Assembly (NCBI GenBank): GCA_025449935.1
Contig: JANWIJ010000072.1
Location: 1-52,178, forward strand
Direction of reading: 5' to 3'
Length of the DNA: 52,178 bases
DNA from: Chitinophagaceae bacterium
Lineage (GTDB): Bacteria; Bacteroidota; Bacteroidia; Chitinophagales; Chitinophagaceae
In this document: positions 23,551-31,729 of the stretch, one piece after another
How the letters are laid out: every line of letters starts with the position of its first letter
Numbering within the stretch: the stretch's first letter is position 1
Notes under the pieces: model-generated
The model's database searches: none
What the model saw: only the letters and a program-made list of their open reading frames with translations
Told to the model about the DNA's origin: nothing
Translations under genes and position numbers: made by a program

Positions 23551-23566
23551 CATTTCACGTGGAACA
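23551..23566. promoter_or_regulatory. parS-like site 2
   Basis: CATTTCACGTGGAACA matches the parS consensus at 14 of 16 positions, including the central CACGTG palindrome. It ends directly at the ybeY stop codon. Confidence 0.5.
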
Positions 23567-24007
23567 TTATTTTGGGAAATATTGGAGATAAAAATCTTCC
23601 TTGATTCTCATCAGCTGTCTATCATTCTTGTTTTTGTCGCCGTAGCCGCAAAGGTGTAAGGCGCCATGAAAAATGACCCGGGAAAGCTCAGATTTAAAAG
23701 AATATTGAAGTTCCCGCGCATTTTCCCTTACCCTGTCAATGCTGATATAGACTTCAGCTTCGATTTCGGGTGAACCGGAAAGGTCGAAAGTGATAATGTC
23801 TGTGTAGAAATCATGGTCGAGGAACTGTCGGTTAATTTCAAGAAGGGCGGCATCAGTGCAGAATATATAATTCAAGGATTTAAGCCTTTTCCCTTCTTTT
23901 TTAAAGATCACCTGGATGTTTTTCTTTAACTGCGTTCGGTTAGTCAGGCTAACTTTTACATTTTGAAAAAAGAAGCAAACTTTTGATTTTGAAGAAGAAA
24001 GAGGCAT
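23567..24007 (-). CDS. ybeY: rRNA maturation endoribonuclease YbeY
   Basis: The start is set at 24007 (MPLSSSKSKVCFFFQ, 146 residues), since homologues begin just before the KVxFFFQ strand; ATG 24034 adds nine residues. It has IFCTDAALLEINRQFLDHDFYTDIITFD and the metal-site helix HGALHLCGYGDK. YbeY is a single-strand endoribonuclease used in 16S rRNA 3'-end maturation and ribosome quality control. The usual third zinc-ligand His (GYDH in E. coli) is Asp here (GYGD), a substitution I associate with Bacteroidota YbeY proteins. It lies upstream of mnmG on the same strand and divergent from feoA. Confidence 0.9.
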   Translation of the reverse strand: MPLSSSKSKVCFFFQNVKVSLTNRTQLKKNIQVIFKKEGKRLKSLNYIFCTDAALLEINRQFLDHDFYTDIITFDLSGSPEIEAEVYISIDRVRENARELQYSFKSELSRVIFHGALHLCGYGDKNKNDRQLMRIKEDFYLQYFPK

Positions 24008-24057
24008 AATTTCAAAATTCGTAAACAAAAACAAACTAACAAGGGTAGTTTTGTCGA

Positions 24058-24288
24058 ATGATTGTGAGATTATCTGAATTGAAACCCGGCCAGGAAGGTA
24101 TAATTAAAGAATTCAACAGTAATGAGATCTTTTTAAAGCTGATGGAAATGGGATGTTTGCCGGGGGAGAAGATCCTCCTGGAACAAATTGCGCCCCTTGG
24201 AGATCCCATTTCAATAAGCGTTTCAGGATATCATCTAAGCCTCAGGCTCAATGAGGCGGAGCATATCTTGGTTGAATTAAATTATTGA
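24058..24288 (+). CDS. feoA: FeoA-type SH3 domain protein for ferrous iron transport
   Basis: A 76-residue protein with the FeoA pattern: VRLSELKPGQEGIIKEF, IFLKLMEMGCLPGEKILLEQ, and PISISVSGYHLSLRLNEAEHILVE. It is a small cytoplasmic SH3-like partner that helps the FeoB iron pump. The feoB gene of the window is 5 kb away on the other strand, so the usual feoAB operon is split. It is followed after 15 bp by nadD. A TAGTTTTG box at 24046-24053 fits the -7 consensus but is only 4 bp from the ATG, which would make a leaderless mRNA, and no -33 box is visible. Confidence 0.9.
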   Translation: MIVRLSELKPGQEGIIKEFNSNEIFLKLMEMGCLPGEKILLEQIAPLGDPISISVSGYHLSLRLNEAEHILVELNY

Positions 24289-24303
24289 TTATCAATTTGT
24301 TAA

Positions 24304-24876
24304 ATGAAAATCGGTCTATATTTTGGCTCCTTTAACCCGGTTCATGTTGCACATCTTATTATTGCCAATCATATTTTGAATGAAACCGATATCGAAAAAA
24401 TCTGGTTCATTGTCTCTCCCCAGAATCCATTCAAAACCTCCTCAAACCTGTTGAACGAATATCACCGGCTTCACCTCGTGAAGCTGGCTATTGAAAACGA
24501 TAACCGGATGAAAGCCTCCGATATAGAATTTAGCTTACCAAAACCCTCCTATACGACCAACACGCTGGCTTACCTGAAAGAGAAGCACCCGGAACATGCG
24601 TTTTGCATCATTATGGGAAGTGACAGTTTTCAAAACCTCAACCAATGGAAAAATTACGGAGTGATAGTAAAGAACCATCCCATCTATGTTTACCGGCGCC
24701 CGGGCTTTGAAATGGAAAACGGGGTCAATGCGAACCTGACCATCGTGGAGGCACCCTTGCTTCAACTTTCGGCTACACAAATCCGTAAGTATGTGAAAGA
24801 AGGAAAATCAATCCGCTACCTGGTTACAGAGGCTGTGCGGGAGGAAATAGAAAAAGGCGGTTATTACAGGAAATAA
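24304..24876 (+). CDS. nadD: Nicotinate-nucleotide adenylyltransferase
   Basis: A 190-residue nucleotidyltransferase of normal length. The N-terminal motif GSFNPVHVAHL corresponds to the family GxFNPxHxGH, with Ala instead of Gly before the second His. Further features are IWFIVSPQNPFK, IMGSDSFQNLNQWKNY, YRRPGF and the C-terminal SATQIRKYVKEGKSIRYLV with the conserved S-x-T-x-I-R. The enzyme joins nicotinate mononucleotide and ATP to deamido-NAD in NAD synthesis. It is in an operon with feoA and is convergent with the chromate transporter gene, 2 bp between their stops. Confidence 0.93.
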   Translation: MKIGLYFGSFNPVHVAHLIIANHILNETDIEKIWFIVSPQNPFKTSSNLLNEYHRLHLVKLAIENDNRMKASDIEFSLPKPSYTTNTLAYLKEKHPEHAFCIIMGSDSFQNLNQWKNYGVIVKNHPIYVYRRPGFEMENGVNANLTIVEAPLLQLSATQIRKYVKEGKSIRYLVTEAVREEIEKGGYYRK

Positions 24877-24878
24877 GA

Positions 24879-26120
24879 TCAGAAAATAAAACCCAGCAGG
24901 AGGCAGCCCAATACAATTAATGGTGCTGCGATCTTTGTATAATTCAGTAGTAAGAATGTTCCCAAAATAACAATTACATTGATGGTGGTGCTGACGGGCT
25001 TAAATTCTGAAAAAGAAATATCCTTCATGATATAAAAGGTGGAGGCAATCATAATACCCACAACAGCCGCATTAATTCCTTCCAGCGAACGATAGACCGC
25101 CGCGTATTTTTTAAGGTTATTCCAGATTGGAAAAAAAAAGAGGACCAACAGGGCGCTCGGCAGAAAAATTGCAATCATACCAATAAAACAACCGATTACC
25201 TGCATTTCAGGGCCCATATCTTTCAGGGCCATCCCCCCGGCAAAGGCGGCAATAGAAAAAACAGGTCCAGGTACCGCCCTAACAATTCCCATCGCCGTAT
25301 ACATATCATTTTCGTCTATCTGCACAGCGTTGGGATTTTTTTCTTTGATGGCTTCCGGCCGTATACTCCATTGTTCATACATCATGGGCATCAGCACCTG
25401 CCCCCCTCCGAAAACAAGACTGCCCATCCGGTATGTGTTTTCAAAAAGATTAATCGGCTTCCGGTTGGGCCATTCATCTTTGCGGGCCAGTTCACTGATA
25501 ATACCGGCCGCAATAAAGATGATCCCAAACAGCCAGAAATTCCACCACTTTATTTTCCTCGGTTTCTGTTCGACCTGTGGAATCCGTTTACGGCTCAGGT
25601 TGGTACACACACCACCGGCGATGATTAATGCGGGGATTACCCAGGGTTGACCGAATAAAAAATAAGTGACAGCTGTTCCAACTATCATGATAATCCAGGT
25701 GATGGTATTCTTTACGGCCAGCGGAAAAGCTGTAAAAGCAGCATAGGCCAGGAAACCTGCCGCCATCGGGGGAATAAATTTAAAAATATCAGTGCCCAGT
25801 TGTCTTTTATCGATGTATTGAAGCAAAAAAGATAAAGCGCCCATTAGCAGGCAGGCGGGTAAAATCCATATCAGCAGTGTTAAAACAGCGAGGATAACCC
25901 CCCCTCTTTTATAACCAATTAATGTAAGTGTCTGGGTGGAGGATGCTCCCGGCAATAACTGGCAAAAAGCATTATATTCCAGTAATTCTTCTTCCGTTAC
26001 GTATGGTCGCTGGTGAACAAAGGTTTTCATCATCATCCCCAAATGTGCCTGTGGACCGCCAGAGGCAGTAACACTATGAAGCAAAACAGCTTTTAAGAAT
26101 GGAATATGGCGAAGCAGCAT
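24879..26120 (-). CDS. chrA: Chromate transporter, two-domain ChrA type
   Basis: A 413-residue membrane protein with the two homologous halves of long-chain ChrA. The first half has [10 protein letters not shown], then [32 protein letters not shown]. The second has [18 protein letters not shown] and [23 protein letters not shown]. Ten or more hydrophobic helices are visible. The CHR family drives chromate out of the cytoplasm and takes part in resistance; some members may handle sulfate or other anions. No chrB regulator is adjacent. The gene stands alone, with its start about 80 bp from a divergent amidohydrolase gene. Confidence 0.92.
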   Translation of the reverse strand: MLLRHIPFLKAVLLHSVTASGGPQAHLGMMMKTFVHQRPYVTEEELLEYNAFCQLLPGASSTQTLTLIGYKRGGVILAVLTLLIWILPACLLMGALSFLLQYIDKRQLGTDIFKFIPPMAAGFLAYAAFTAFPLAVKNTITWIIMIVGTAVTYFLFGQPWVIPALIIAGGVCTNLSRKRIPQVEQKPRKIKWWNFWLFGIIFIAAGIISELARKDEWPNRKPINLFENTYRMGSLVFGGGQVLMPMMYEQWSIRPEAIKEKNPNAVQIDENDMYTAMGIVRAVPGPVFSIAAFAGGMALKDMGPEMQVIGCFIGMIAIFLPSALLVLFFFPIWNNLKKYAAVYRSLEGINAAVVGIMIASTFYIMKDISFSEFKPVSTTINVIVILGTFLLLNYTKIAAPLIVLGCLLLGFIF

Positions 26121-26203
26121 TGGAGTTTAAATATAAATAAAATCAACAAAGGAGTAATTGATTAAGCAAAACCCCTTTTCGGTAAATTCATAAAAAAATA
26201 CAC

Positions 26204-27508
26204 ATGAAACCAGTCCTGATAATATTTTTCGTTGCCCTTTTAACCACGACCCTGCAGGCACAGAATGAAGTGGCCAGGTTAAAAGAAAAAATTTCGCAGG
26301 CAGCAGATAAAATAGAAACAAAATGTATTGCCTGGAGAAGAGACATACACGAACACCCGGAACTGGGTAACAACGAATACCGGACGGCCAGGCTCGTTGC
26401 CGACCATTTACGGAAACTGGGGATGGAAGTAAAGGAGGGGGTAGCAAAGACGGGAGTGGTTGGCATTCTCCGTGGAGGCAAACCCGGCCCCTGCGTTGCC
26501 TTGCGGGCAGATATGGATGCGTTGCCGGTTGTGGAACGGGTAAATATTCCCTTTGCTTCAAAAGTAAAGGCGAGGTATAATGGACAGGAAGTGGGGGTGA
26601 TGCACGCCTGTGGTCATGATGCACACGTGGCGATGCTCATGAGTGCTGCAGAAATACTCTCGGCGATAAAAAGTGATTTAAAAGGAACAGTAAAATTTAT
26701 TTTCCAGCCAGCAGAAGAGGGTCCGCCGGAAGGCGAGGAAGGGGGTGCCGCACTAATGGTGAAAGAGGGCGTTATGGAAAACCCTTCCGTAGAAGCGATT
26801 TTCGGCCTCCACATTGAATCGGATATCGAAGTTGGGAGAATAGAATATAAATCAGGAGCTTTTATGGCTTCATCCGATTGGTTCACCATAAAAGTAAAAG
26901 GAAAAGGGAGCCATGGCTCACAACCGTGGAAAGGAATTGACCCTATTCAAATATCAGCACAGATCATACAGGGCCTGCAAACCATCGTAAGCCGGCAATC
27001 CGAATTGACAAAGGCGCCTGTTGTCATTACAGTTGGAAAAATTCATGGGGGAGTAAGAAACAATATTATACCGGAAGAATGTATCCTGGATGGTACGATA
27101 AGAACACTCGACAATGTGATGCAGCAACAGGTGCATGAACGAATAAAATGGACAGCAACCAAGATCGCAGAAGCCTCCGGCGCAACCGTGGAAGTAACGG
27201 TTGATACAAAAACACTGGTAACGTATAATACGCCCGAACTGGTAAAAAAAATGATTCCATCCCTGCAATCGGCTGCAGGAGAAAAAAACGTTTCGGAAAG
27301 GGAATGGGTAACCGGGGCGGAAGATTTTTCTTACTACGGTACAAAAGCCCCGGCATTCTTTTTTTACCTGGGGGGTATGCAGAAAGGCAAAGACCCCAAA
27401 AAAGCACCACCGCATCACACGGCCGATTTTTATGTGGATGAAAGCGGCATGAAAACCGGTATCAAAGCATTTTGTAACCTGGTTATTGACTATCCCAATA
27501 CAAAATAA
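26204..27508 (+). CDS. Secreted M20 family metallo-amidohydrolase
   Basis: A 434-residue protein with signal peptide (MKPVLIIFFVALLTTTLQAQ). It contains the M20D signatures RRDIHEHPELGNNE, ALRADMDALPV, HACGHDAHVAMLM (metal-binding His and Asp), FIFQPAEEGPPEGE (catalytic Glu pair) and GLHIESDIEVG, with a dimerisation domain in the middle and a late VTGAEDFSYYG. This group hydrolyses N-acyl amino acids or hippurate-like amides. It is followed after 5 bp by a beta-lactamase-like gene, and then another, so the three exported or predicted hydrolases likely form an operon acting on amide or ester substrates. Substrate specificity is not readable. Confidence 0.92.
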   Translation: MKPVLIIFFVALLTTTLQAQNEVARLKEKISQAADKIETKCIAWRRDIHEHPELGNNEYRTARLVADHLRKLGMEVKEGVAKTGVVGILRGGKPGPCVALRADMDALPVVERVNIPFASKVKARYNGQEVGVMHACGHDAHVAMLMSAAEILSAIKSDLKGTVKFIFQPAEEGPPEGEEGGAALMVKEGVMENPSVEAIFGLHIESDIEVGRIEYKSGAFMASSDWFTIKVKGKGSHGSQPWKGIDPIQISAQIIQGLQTIVSRQSELTKAPVVITVGKIHGGVRNNIIPEECILDGTIRTLDNVMQQQVHERIKWTATKIAEASGATVEVTVDTKTLVTYNTPELVKKMIPSLQSAAGEKNVSEREWVTGAEDFSYYGTKAPAFFFYLGGMQKGKDPKKAPPHHTADFYVDESGMKTGIKAFCNLVIDYPNTK

Positions 27509-27513
27509 TTAAT

Positions 27514-28410
27514 ATGAGGAAGACCAAGTTGTTATTGATATTGCTTTTTACAGCAATAGCTGCACAGTCGCAAAAACCAGATAAACGGCTCCAGCTAAAA
27601 CTGCAGGAAGCCATCACCGGGTTTAAGGGAGAAATAGGTATTTATGTAAAGAACCTGAAAACGGGAAGGACCGTGACTATTAATGCCGACACCGTTTTTC
27701 CCACGGCCAGCATTGTGAAAGTGCCGATACTGGTGGGCATTATGGATAAAATCCAAAAACAGGAGCTGCAATACGACTCCGCGTTGGTTTACACAGATTC
27801 ATTATTGTATGAGGGCGTTGATATCCTGGGATCATTCAAAAACGGCGAGAAAATCTTACTTAAAAAAATAATCATGCTGATGCTGACCACCAGCGATAAT
27901 ACAGCCAGTCTGTGGTTGCAAAGCCTGGCCGGCAAGGGAACCCGCATCAATGAAATTCTTGACAGCCTTGGATTTAAGGATACCCGGGTAAATTCCAGAA
28001 CTTCCGGTCGCGAAAATAACAGGACCCAGTACGGATGGGGGCAGACAACTCCAAGAGAAATGGGGATGCTGTTTGAAAAGATCTACCGGAATGAAGTCTT
28101 TTCTGCTGCTGCCTGTGAAAGAATGATGCGTTGTCTTGGCCGCAATTACTGGGATGAAAATGAAGCGATCTCCCAGGTTCCGCCGACTGTAGAGGTGTTC
28201 AGTAAAAACGGCTGTGTAAACGCCGTGCGCAGCGAAGTGTTACTGGTTAATGCGCCGGGAAGTCCCTATGTTTTTTGCATTTTTACCAAGAACAATAAGG
28301 ATACCAGCTGGACGCATACGAATGAAGCCTGGACACTGGCCAGGAAACTCTCTGCTTTATTATGGAATTATTTTGAACCGGGTCTTGCCTGGAACCCCTC
28401 AGTTAATTAA
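27514..28410 (+). CDS. Class A beta-lactamase-like serine hydrolase, secreted
   Basis: A 298-residue protein with signal peptide (MRKTKLLLILLFTAIAAQSQ). It matches the beta-lactamase2 group: ETGxxV-type strand GEIGIYVKNLKTGRTV, catalytic S-x-x-K in PTASIVKVPIL, the S-D-N motif in TTSDNTASLWL, and SGRENNRTQYGWGQTTPREM. The third box that should be K-T/S-G appears as FSKNGCVNAVRSE, KNG, an uncommon variant. The fold may make a lactamase, a transpeptidase relative or another hydrolase. The omega-loop Glu cannot be assigned with certainty. It lies in a tight unit with an M20 amidohydrolase before it and a class C-like hydrolase after it, so cell-wall peptide or antibiotic amide turnover is possible. 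Confidence 0.85.
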   Translation: MRKTKLLLILLFTAIAAQSQKPDKRLQLKLQEAITGFKGEIGIYVKNLKTGRTVTINADTVFPTASIVKVPILVGIMDKIQKQELQYDSALVYTDSLLYEGVDILGSFKNGEKILLKKIIMLMLTTSDNTASLWLQSLAGKGTRINEILDSLGFKDTRVNSRTSGRENNRTQYGWGQTTPREMGMLFEKIYRNEVFSAAACERMMRCLGRNYWDENEAISQVPPTVEVFSKNGCVNAVRSEVLLVNAPGSPYVFCIFTKNNKDTSWTHTNEAWTLARKLSALLWNYFEPGLAWNPSVN

Positions 28411-28415
28411 AAAGC

Positions 28416-29429
28416 ATGACCGCGGATAACCTTAAAAAGATCCGGGAGAAGTTTAAAAAATATGCAGGTGCTGACAAGCTCTGCGGTTTCAGCGCCTTTT
28501 TAATAGCAGGAGACGCTATCGAACAATTCTGTGGCGGGACTCTTTCCCTGGACAACGGCGAGCTTGTAAATAATGAAACCCTTTTTGAAACCGGGTCACT
28601 ATCAAAACCCATCACTGCATCCCTATTTGCCGTGCTTGAAGCAAAAGGTATTATTGATCCCCGGAAAAGCATCCGCTATTACCTGGAAAGCACATACGCA
28701 GTAAACCCTATCCTTGACCAGGTAAAAGTTGCCGGTATCCTTACGCATAGTTCCGGACTGCCCCGTATTCCATCCACATTTATCAAGCGCATGGAGGACA
28801 CCGGTAACCCATATGAAGAAATAGAAAAATCAGACCTGCAGGAATATTTAGCACAACCCGATGGCTTGCGAAAACCCGGGACGTACAGGTATTCCAATTT
28901 TGGCTATGGAATCCTCGCGGAGATAGTAAAAATAATTTTCAATGAACCTTTTGATAAGATAACTGATACATACTTGTTCAACGAAGTAAAGATGAAAAGA
29001 ACGGGAACATTGAATCGCTTCAAATCAGATACAAACATAGCCACGGGGCACACGTCTAAAAACGCTGTAACCCCTTACTGGACAGGCGAAATGCTGGATG
29101 GGGCCGGTTCGTTTCTATCAACCAGCAATGACATGCTGAAGTTTCTCCAGCTTCATATGGGATATTATGATACAGCTGTTTCGGCCGCGGTGCTGAATAC
29201 GCAGGAATTAAGAAGCGGGGGAATGGGGCTGGGCTGGCATTATAAGAAGAACTTCCTGTCACGTATTATGGGTTATCATGGATTCGCCTGGCACAATGGG
29301 ATGACGGGAGGGTTTACCGGCTATATGGCATTTCACAAAAGGAAAAGAACCGGGATGTTGGTCCTGGCCAATAAAGCCATTATACTGGACCACTGGTTTT
29401 ATTATTACGCCAGCTTCGCGGGACAATAG
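28416..29429 (+). CDS. Class C beta-lactamase-like serine hydrolase
   Basis: A 337-residue protein with no clear signal peptide, so it is predicted cytoplasmic, which is unusual for this family. The three motifs are present: S-x-x-K in FETGSLSKPITASLF, Y-x-N in YRYSNFGYGILAEI, and the third box as HNGMTGGFTGYM (H-x-G). The class includes esterases, D-aminopeptidases and penicillin-binding proteins besides true AmpC enzymes. The middle has LTHSSGLPRIPS, also typical. It follows the class A-like gene after 5 bp. It ends within 1 bp of the convergent feoB stop. The physiological substrate is unknown. Confidence 0.88.
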   Translation: MTADNLKKIREKFKKYAGADKLCGFSAFLIAGDAIEQFCGGTLSLDNGELVNNETLFETGSLSKPITASLFAVLEAKGIIDPRKSIRYYLESTYAVNPILDQVKVAGILTHSSGLPRIPSTFIKRMEDTGNPYEEIEKSDLQEYLAQPDGLRKPGTYRYSNFGYGILAEIVKIIFNEPFDKITDTYLFNEVKMKRTGTLNRFKSDTNIATGHTSKNAVTPYWTGEMLDGAGSFLSTSNDMLKFLQLHMGYYDTAVSAAVLNTQELRSGGMGLGWHYKKNFLSRIMGYHGFAWHNGMTGGFTGYMAFHKRKRTGMLVLANKAIILDHWFYYYASFAGQ

Positions 29430-29430
29430 A

Positions 29431-31551
29431 TTACTTAAAGAGGGCATAGGTCAGCAAACTCATCAAATAGGCCAACCCTGTCATGTAGAGAAGCTGGATC
29501 AGCGGCCATTTCCATGTCTTAGTTTCCCTTTTAACCACGGCCAGTGTGCTCATGCATTGCATGGCGAATACATAGAATATCATCAATGATAAGCCCGATG
29601 CCAGGTTAAAGACCGGTTTCCCGTCTGGCCTTGTGGCGGCTTTCATTTTTTGTTTCAGCAACAGGCTTCCTTCGTCTTCGTCTCCCACACTGTACAGGGT
29701 AGCCATCGTTCCCACAAAGACCTCCCGCGCAGCAAAGGAAGTAATCAGGGCAATCCCGATTTTCCAGTCAAAACCTAAAGGAGCAATAGCCGGTTCGATG
29801 GTTTTTCCCATTATACCTGCATAGGAAGTTTCCAGTTTAGCTGTCTGGTATTCTTTATTCAGCTGCTGTGGATTTGCACCGGGTTGTGATTTTAATTGTT
29901 CATAGTGCTGTGAAACTTTTTGCATACTGTTTCCGGGTCCAAAAGAACAAAGGGCCCATAAAATTAAACTTATCACCATGATCACTTTCCCGGCATCCAT
30001 AACGAATATCCGGGCCTTGCTAATCATTGTAGGAAATATATTATTCCATCTTGGCGAACGGTAAGTGGGCAGTTCAAGAATGAAAAAACTCTTTTCCTTG
30101 ATTTTAATAAACCACTTGGCTACATAGGACACGATCAATGCCATGATCAGCCCCAGCAGGTACAGGCCCATCATAACAAGACCCTGCACGCCTAAAAAAC
30201 CAAGTAAATATGTTTTGGGAATCACCAGGCCGATTAAAATGGTATAAACCGGTAGTCTTGCCGAACAACTCATCAGGGGAGTCACTAAAATGGTGAGCAG
30301 TCTTTCTTTCCTGTTCTCAATATTCCTGGCACTCATGATAGCGGGCACCGCGCAGGCAAACCCACTGATCATCGGCATCACACTCTTTCCATTTAACCCG
30401 ACGGTTCGCATCAGCCGGTCAGATAAAAAACTGATACGGGCCATATAGCCGGTATCTTCCAGCAGGGTTATCAGGCCGAACAGGATCATAATCTGGGGTA
30501 CAAAAACCAGGATGCCGCTGAGGCCGGCAATCACTCCATTTATTAATAAATCAGTCCACCGGTTGTCTGGCAGGGAGAGAGAAAGTGACTGGCTGAGTTT
30601 TGCGAAACCGAGGTCGATCCAGTCCATCGGGTGCTGGGCCAGCCAAAAAACACTTTGAAAAAGAAGGAATAACACAGCCAGCAGGATCATATACCCCCAA
30701 ACCCGGTGCAATAATATATCGTCCAGTTTTTCTGTAAACAAAGTTTTCTGCAACGGATCCGGTTCAGATACCGTTTGTTGCATGATGAAACGTATGCGGC
30801 TATAACGCTGCAAGATCTCTTCCGCCTGTGTTTTGGTGGGAATAAAGTTGTTTTTCAGTTCTATCTGCTCTATTTTTTGCTGCATCACTTCATCCATCCC
30901 AAATGATTCATGGTTGATGAGATAATGGATGGCAGCATAATCGCTCAGGTGGGGGAAATGTTTTTTTACTTCTTCAATGGAAGTTTCTGCCAACGATTTA
31001 TTATCAATAAAATCCCTGGCCGGCGACTGATACAAATGCTGTGCTGTTTGTTCGATGGCTTTCCTGAGCTGGGTAACTCCCTTATTCTTTCTCGGGTTCA
31101 CCGCTACAACCGGAACACCCAACTCTCTTTCCAATGCAGGGATATCAATTTTAATACCTTTCCGGTTAGCGAGATCCATCATCGTCAAAGCAATTACCAC
31201 CGGGATTTTCAAATCAATGATCTGCGTACAAAAAAGAAGGTTCCGTTTCAGGTTACTGGCATCCGCGATGGCCACTACCACGTCCGCTTTAATATCCTTA
31301 TCCTGGTTCAATAAAACTTTATAGCTCACCCATTCGTCCATGCGCTTTGGGTATAAACTGTAGCTCCCGGGCAGGTCAATTACCTGTGCGGTCACCGTTG
31401 CAGATAACGAGGTGGTGCCGGTTTTCTTATCGACGGTCACACCCGGGAAATTTCCCACCTGTTGGTTTAGCCCGGTGAGGCAATTAAAAAGGGAGCTTTT
31501 TCCGCTGTTAGGATTACCAACCAGGGCAATATGTAAACGTTTTTCTTTCAC
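29431..31551 (-). CDS. feoB: Ferrous iron transport protein B
   Basis: A 706-residue protein. The cytoplasmic G domain has G1 GNPNSGKSS (11-19), a switch region with NFPGVTVDKKTG, DLPGSY (G3) and TMMDLANRKG (G4). A helical spacer follows, and then a polytopic membrane part with two Gate motifs, MISGFACAVPAIMSARN and TPLMSCSARLPVYTILI, both with Cys as usual. The protein imports Fe(II) across the inner membrane, with GTP hydrolysis needed. FeoA is not fused or adjacent, but encoded 5 kb away. The next gene to the right is divergent. Length and motifs are normal, so it should be functional. Confidence 0.95.
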   Translation of the reverse strand: MKEKRLHIALVGNPNSGKSSLFNCLTGLNQQVGNFPGVTVDKKTGTTSLSATVTAQVIDLPGSYSLYPKRMDEWVSYKVLLNQDKDIKADVVVAIADASNLKRNLLFCTQIIDLKIPVVIALTMMDLANRKGIKIDIPALERELGVPVVAVNPRKNKGVTQLRKAIEQTAQHLYQSPARDFIDNKSLAETSIEEVKKHFPHLSDYAAIHYLINHESFGMDEVMQQKIEQIELKNNFIPTKTQAEEILQRYSRIRFIMQQTVSEPDPLQKTLFTEKLDDILLHRVWGYMILLAVLFLLFQSVFWLAQHPMDWIDLGFAKLSQSLSLSLPDNRWTDLLINGVIAGLSGILVFVPQIMILFGLITLLEDTGYMARISFLSDRLMRTVGLNGKSVMPMISGFACAVPAIMSARNIENRKERLLTILVTPLMSCSARLPVYTILIGLVIPKTYLLGFLGVQGLVMMGLYLLGLIMALIVSYVAKWFIKIKEKSFFILELPTYRSPRWNNIFPTMISKARIFVMDAGKVIMVISLILWALCSFGPGNSMQKVSQHYEQLKSQPGANPQQLNKEYQTAKLETSYAGIMGKTIEPAIAPLGFDWKIGIALITSFAAREVFVGTMATLYSVGDEDEGSLLLKQKMKAATRPDGKPVFNLASGLSLMIFYVFAMQCMSTLAVVKRETKTWKWPLIQLLYMTGLAYLMSLLTYALFK

Positions 31552-31729
31552 GCAGGTAAGCCCGTGCCTGTATAAGGCAAGTCAGCAAAAATAGAGTTGA
31601 AGCCATTAAGCGCCTTACGAATTGCGATTTTTAAGCACCCTGATCTGGAAATAATTACCGAAATATGTTTTGTTCAAAGGACAAAAAACAAAACCGGTCA
31701 ATACCTTTGCCTCTACTAACCTGACAGCT

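Noticed and set aside
26127-26624. A 165-codon frame opposite the M20 amidohydrolase
   Set aside because: It overlaps the strongly supported amidohydrolase signal peptide and active-site region on the other strand.
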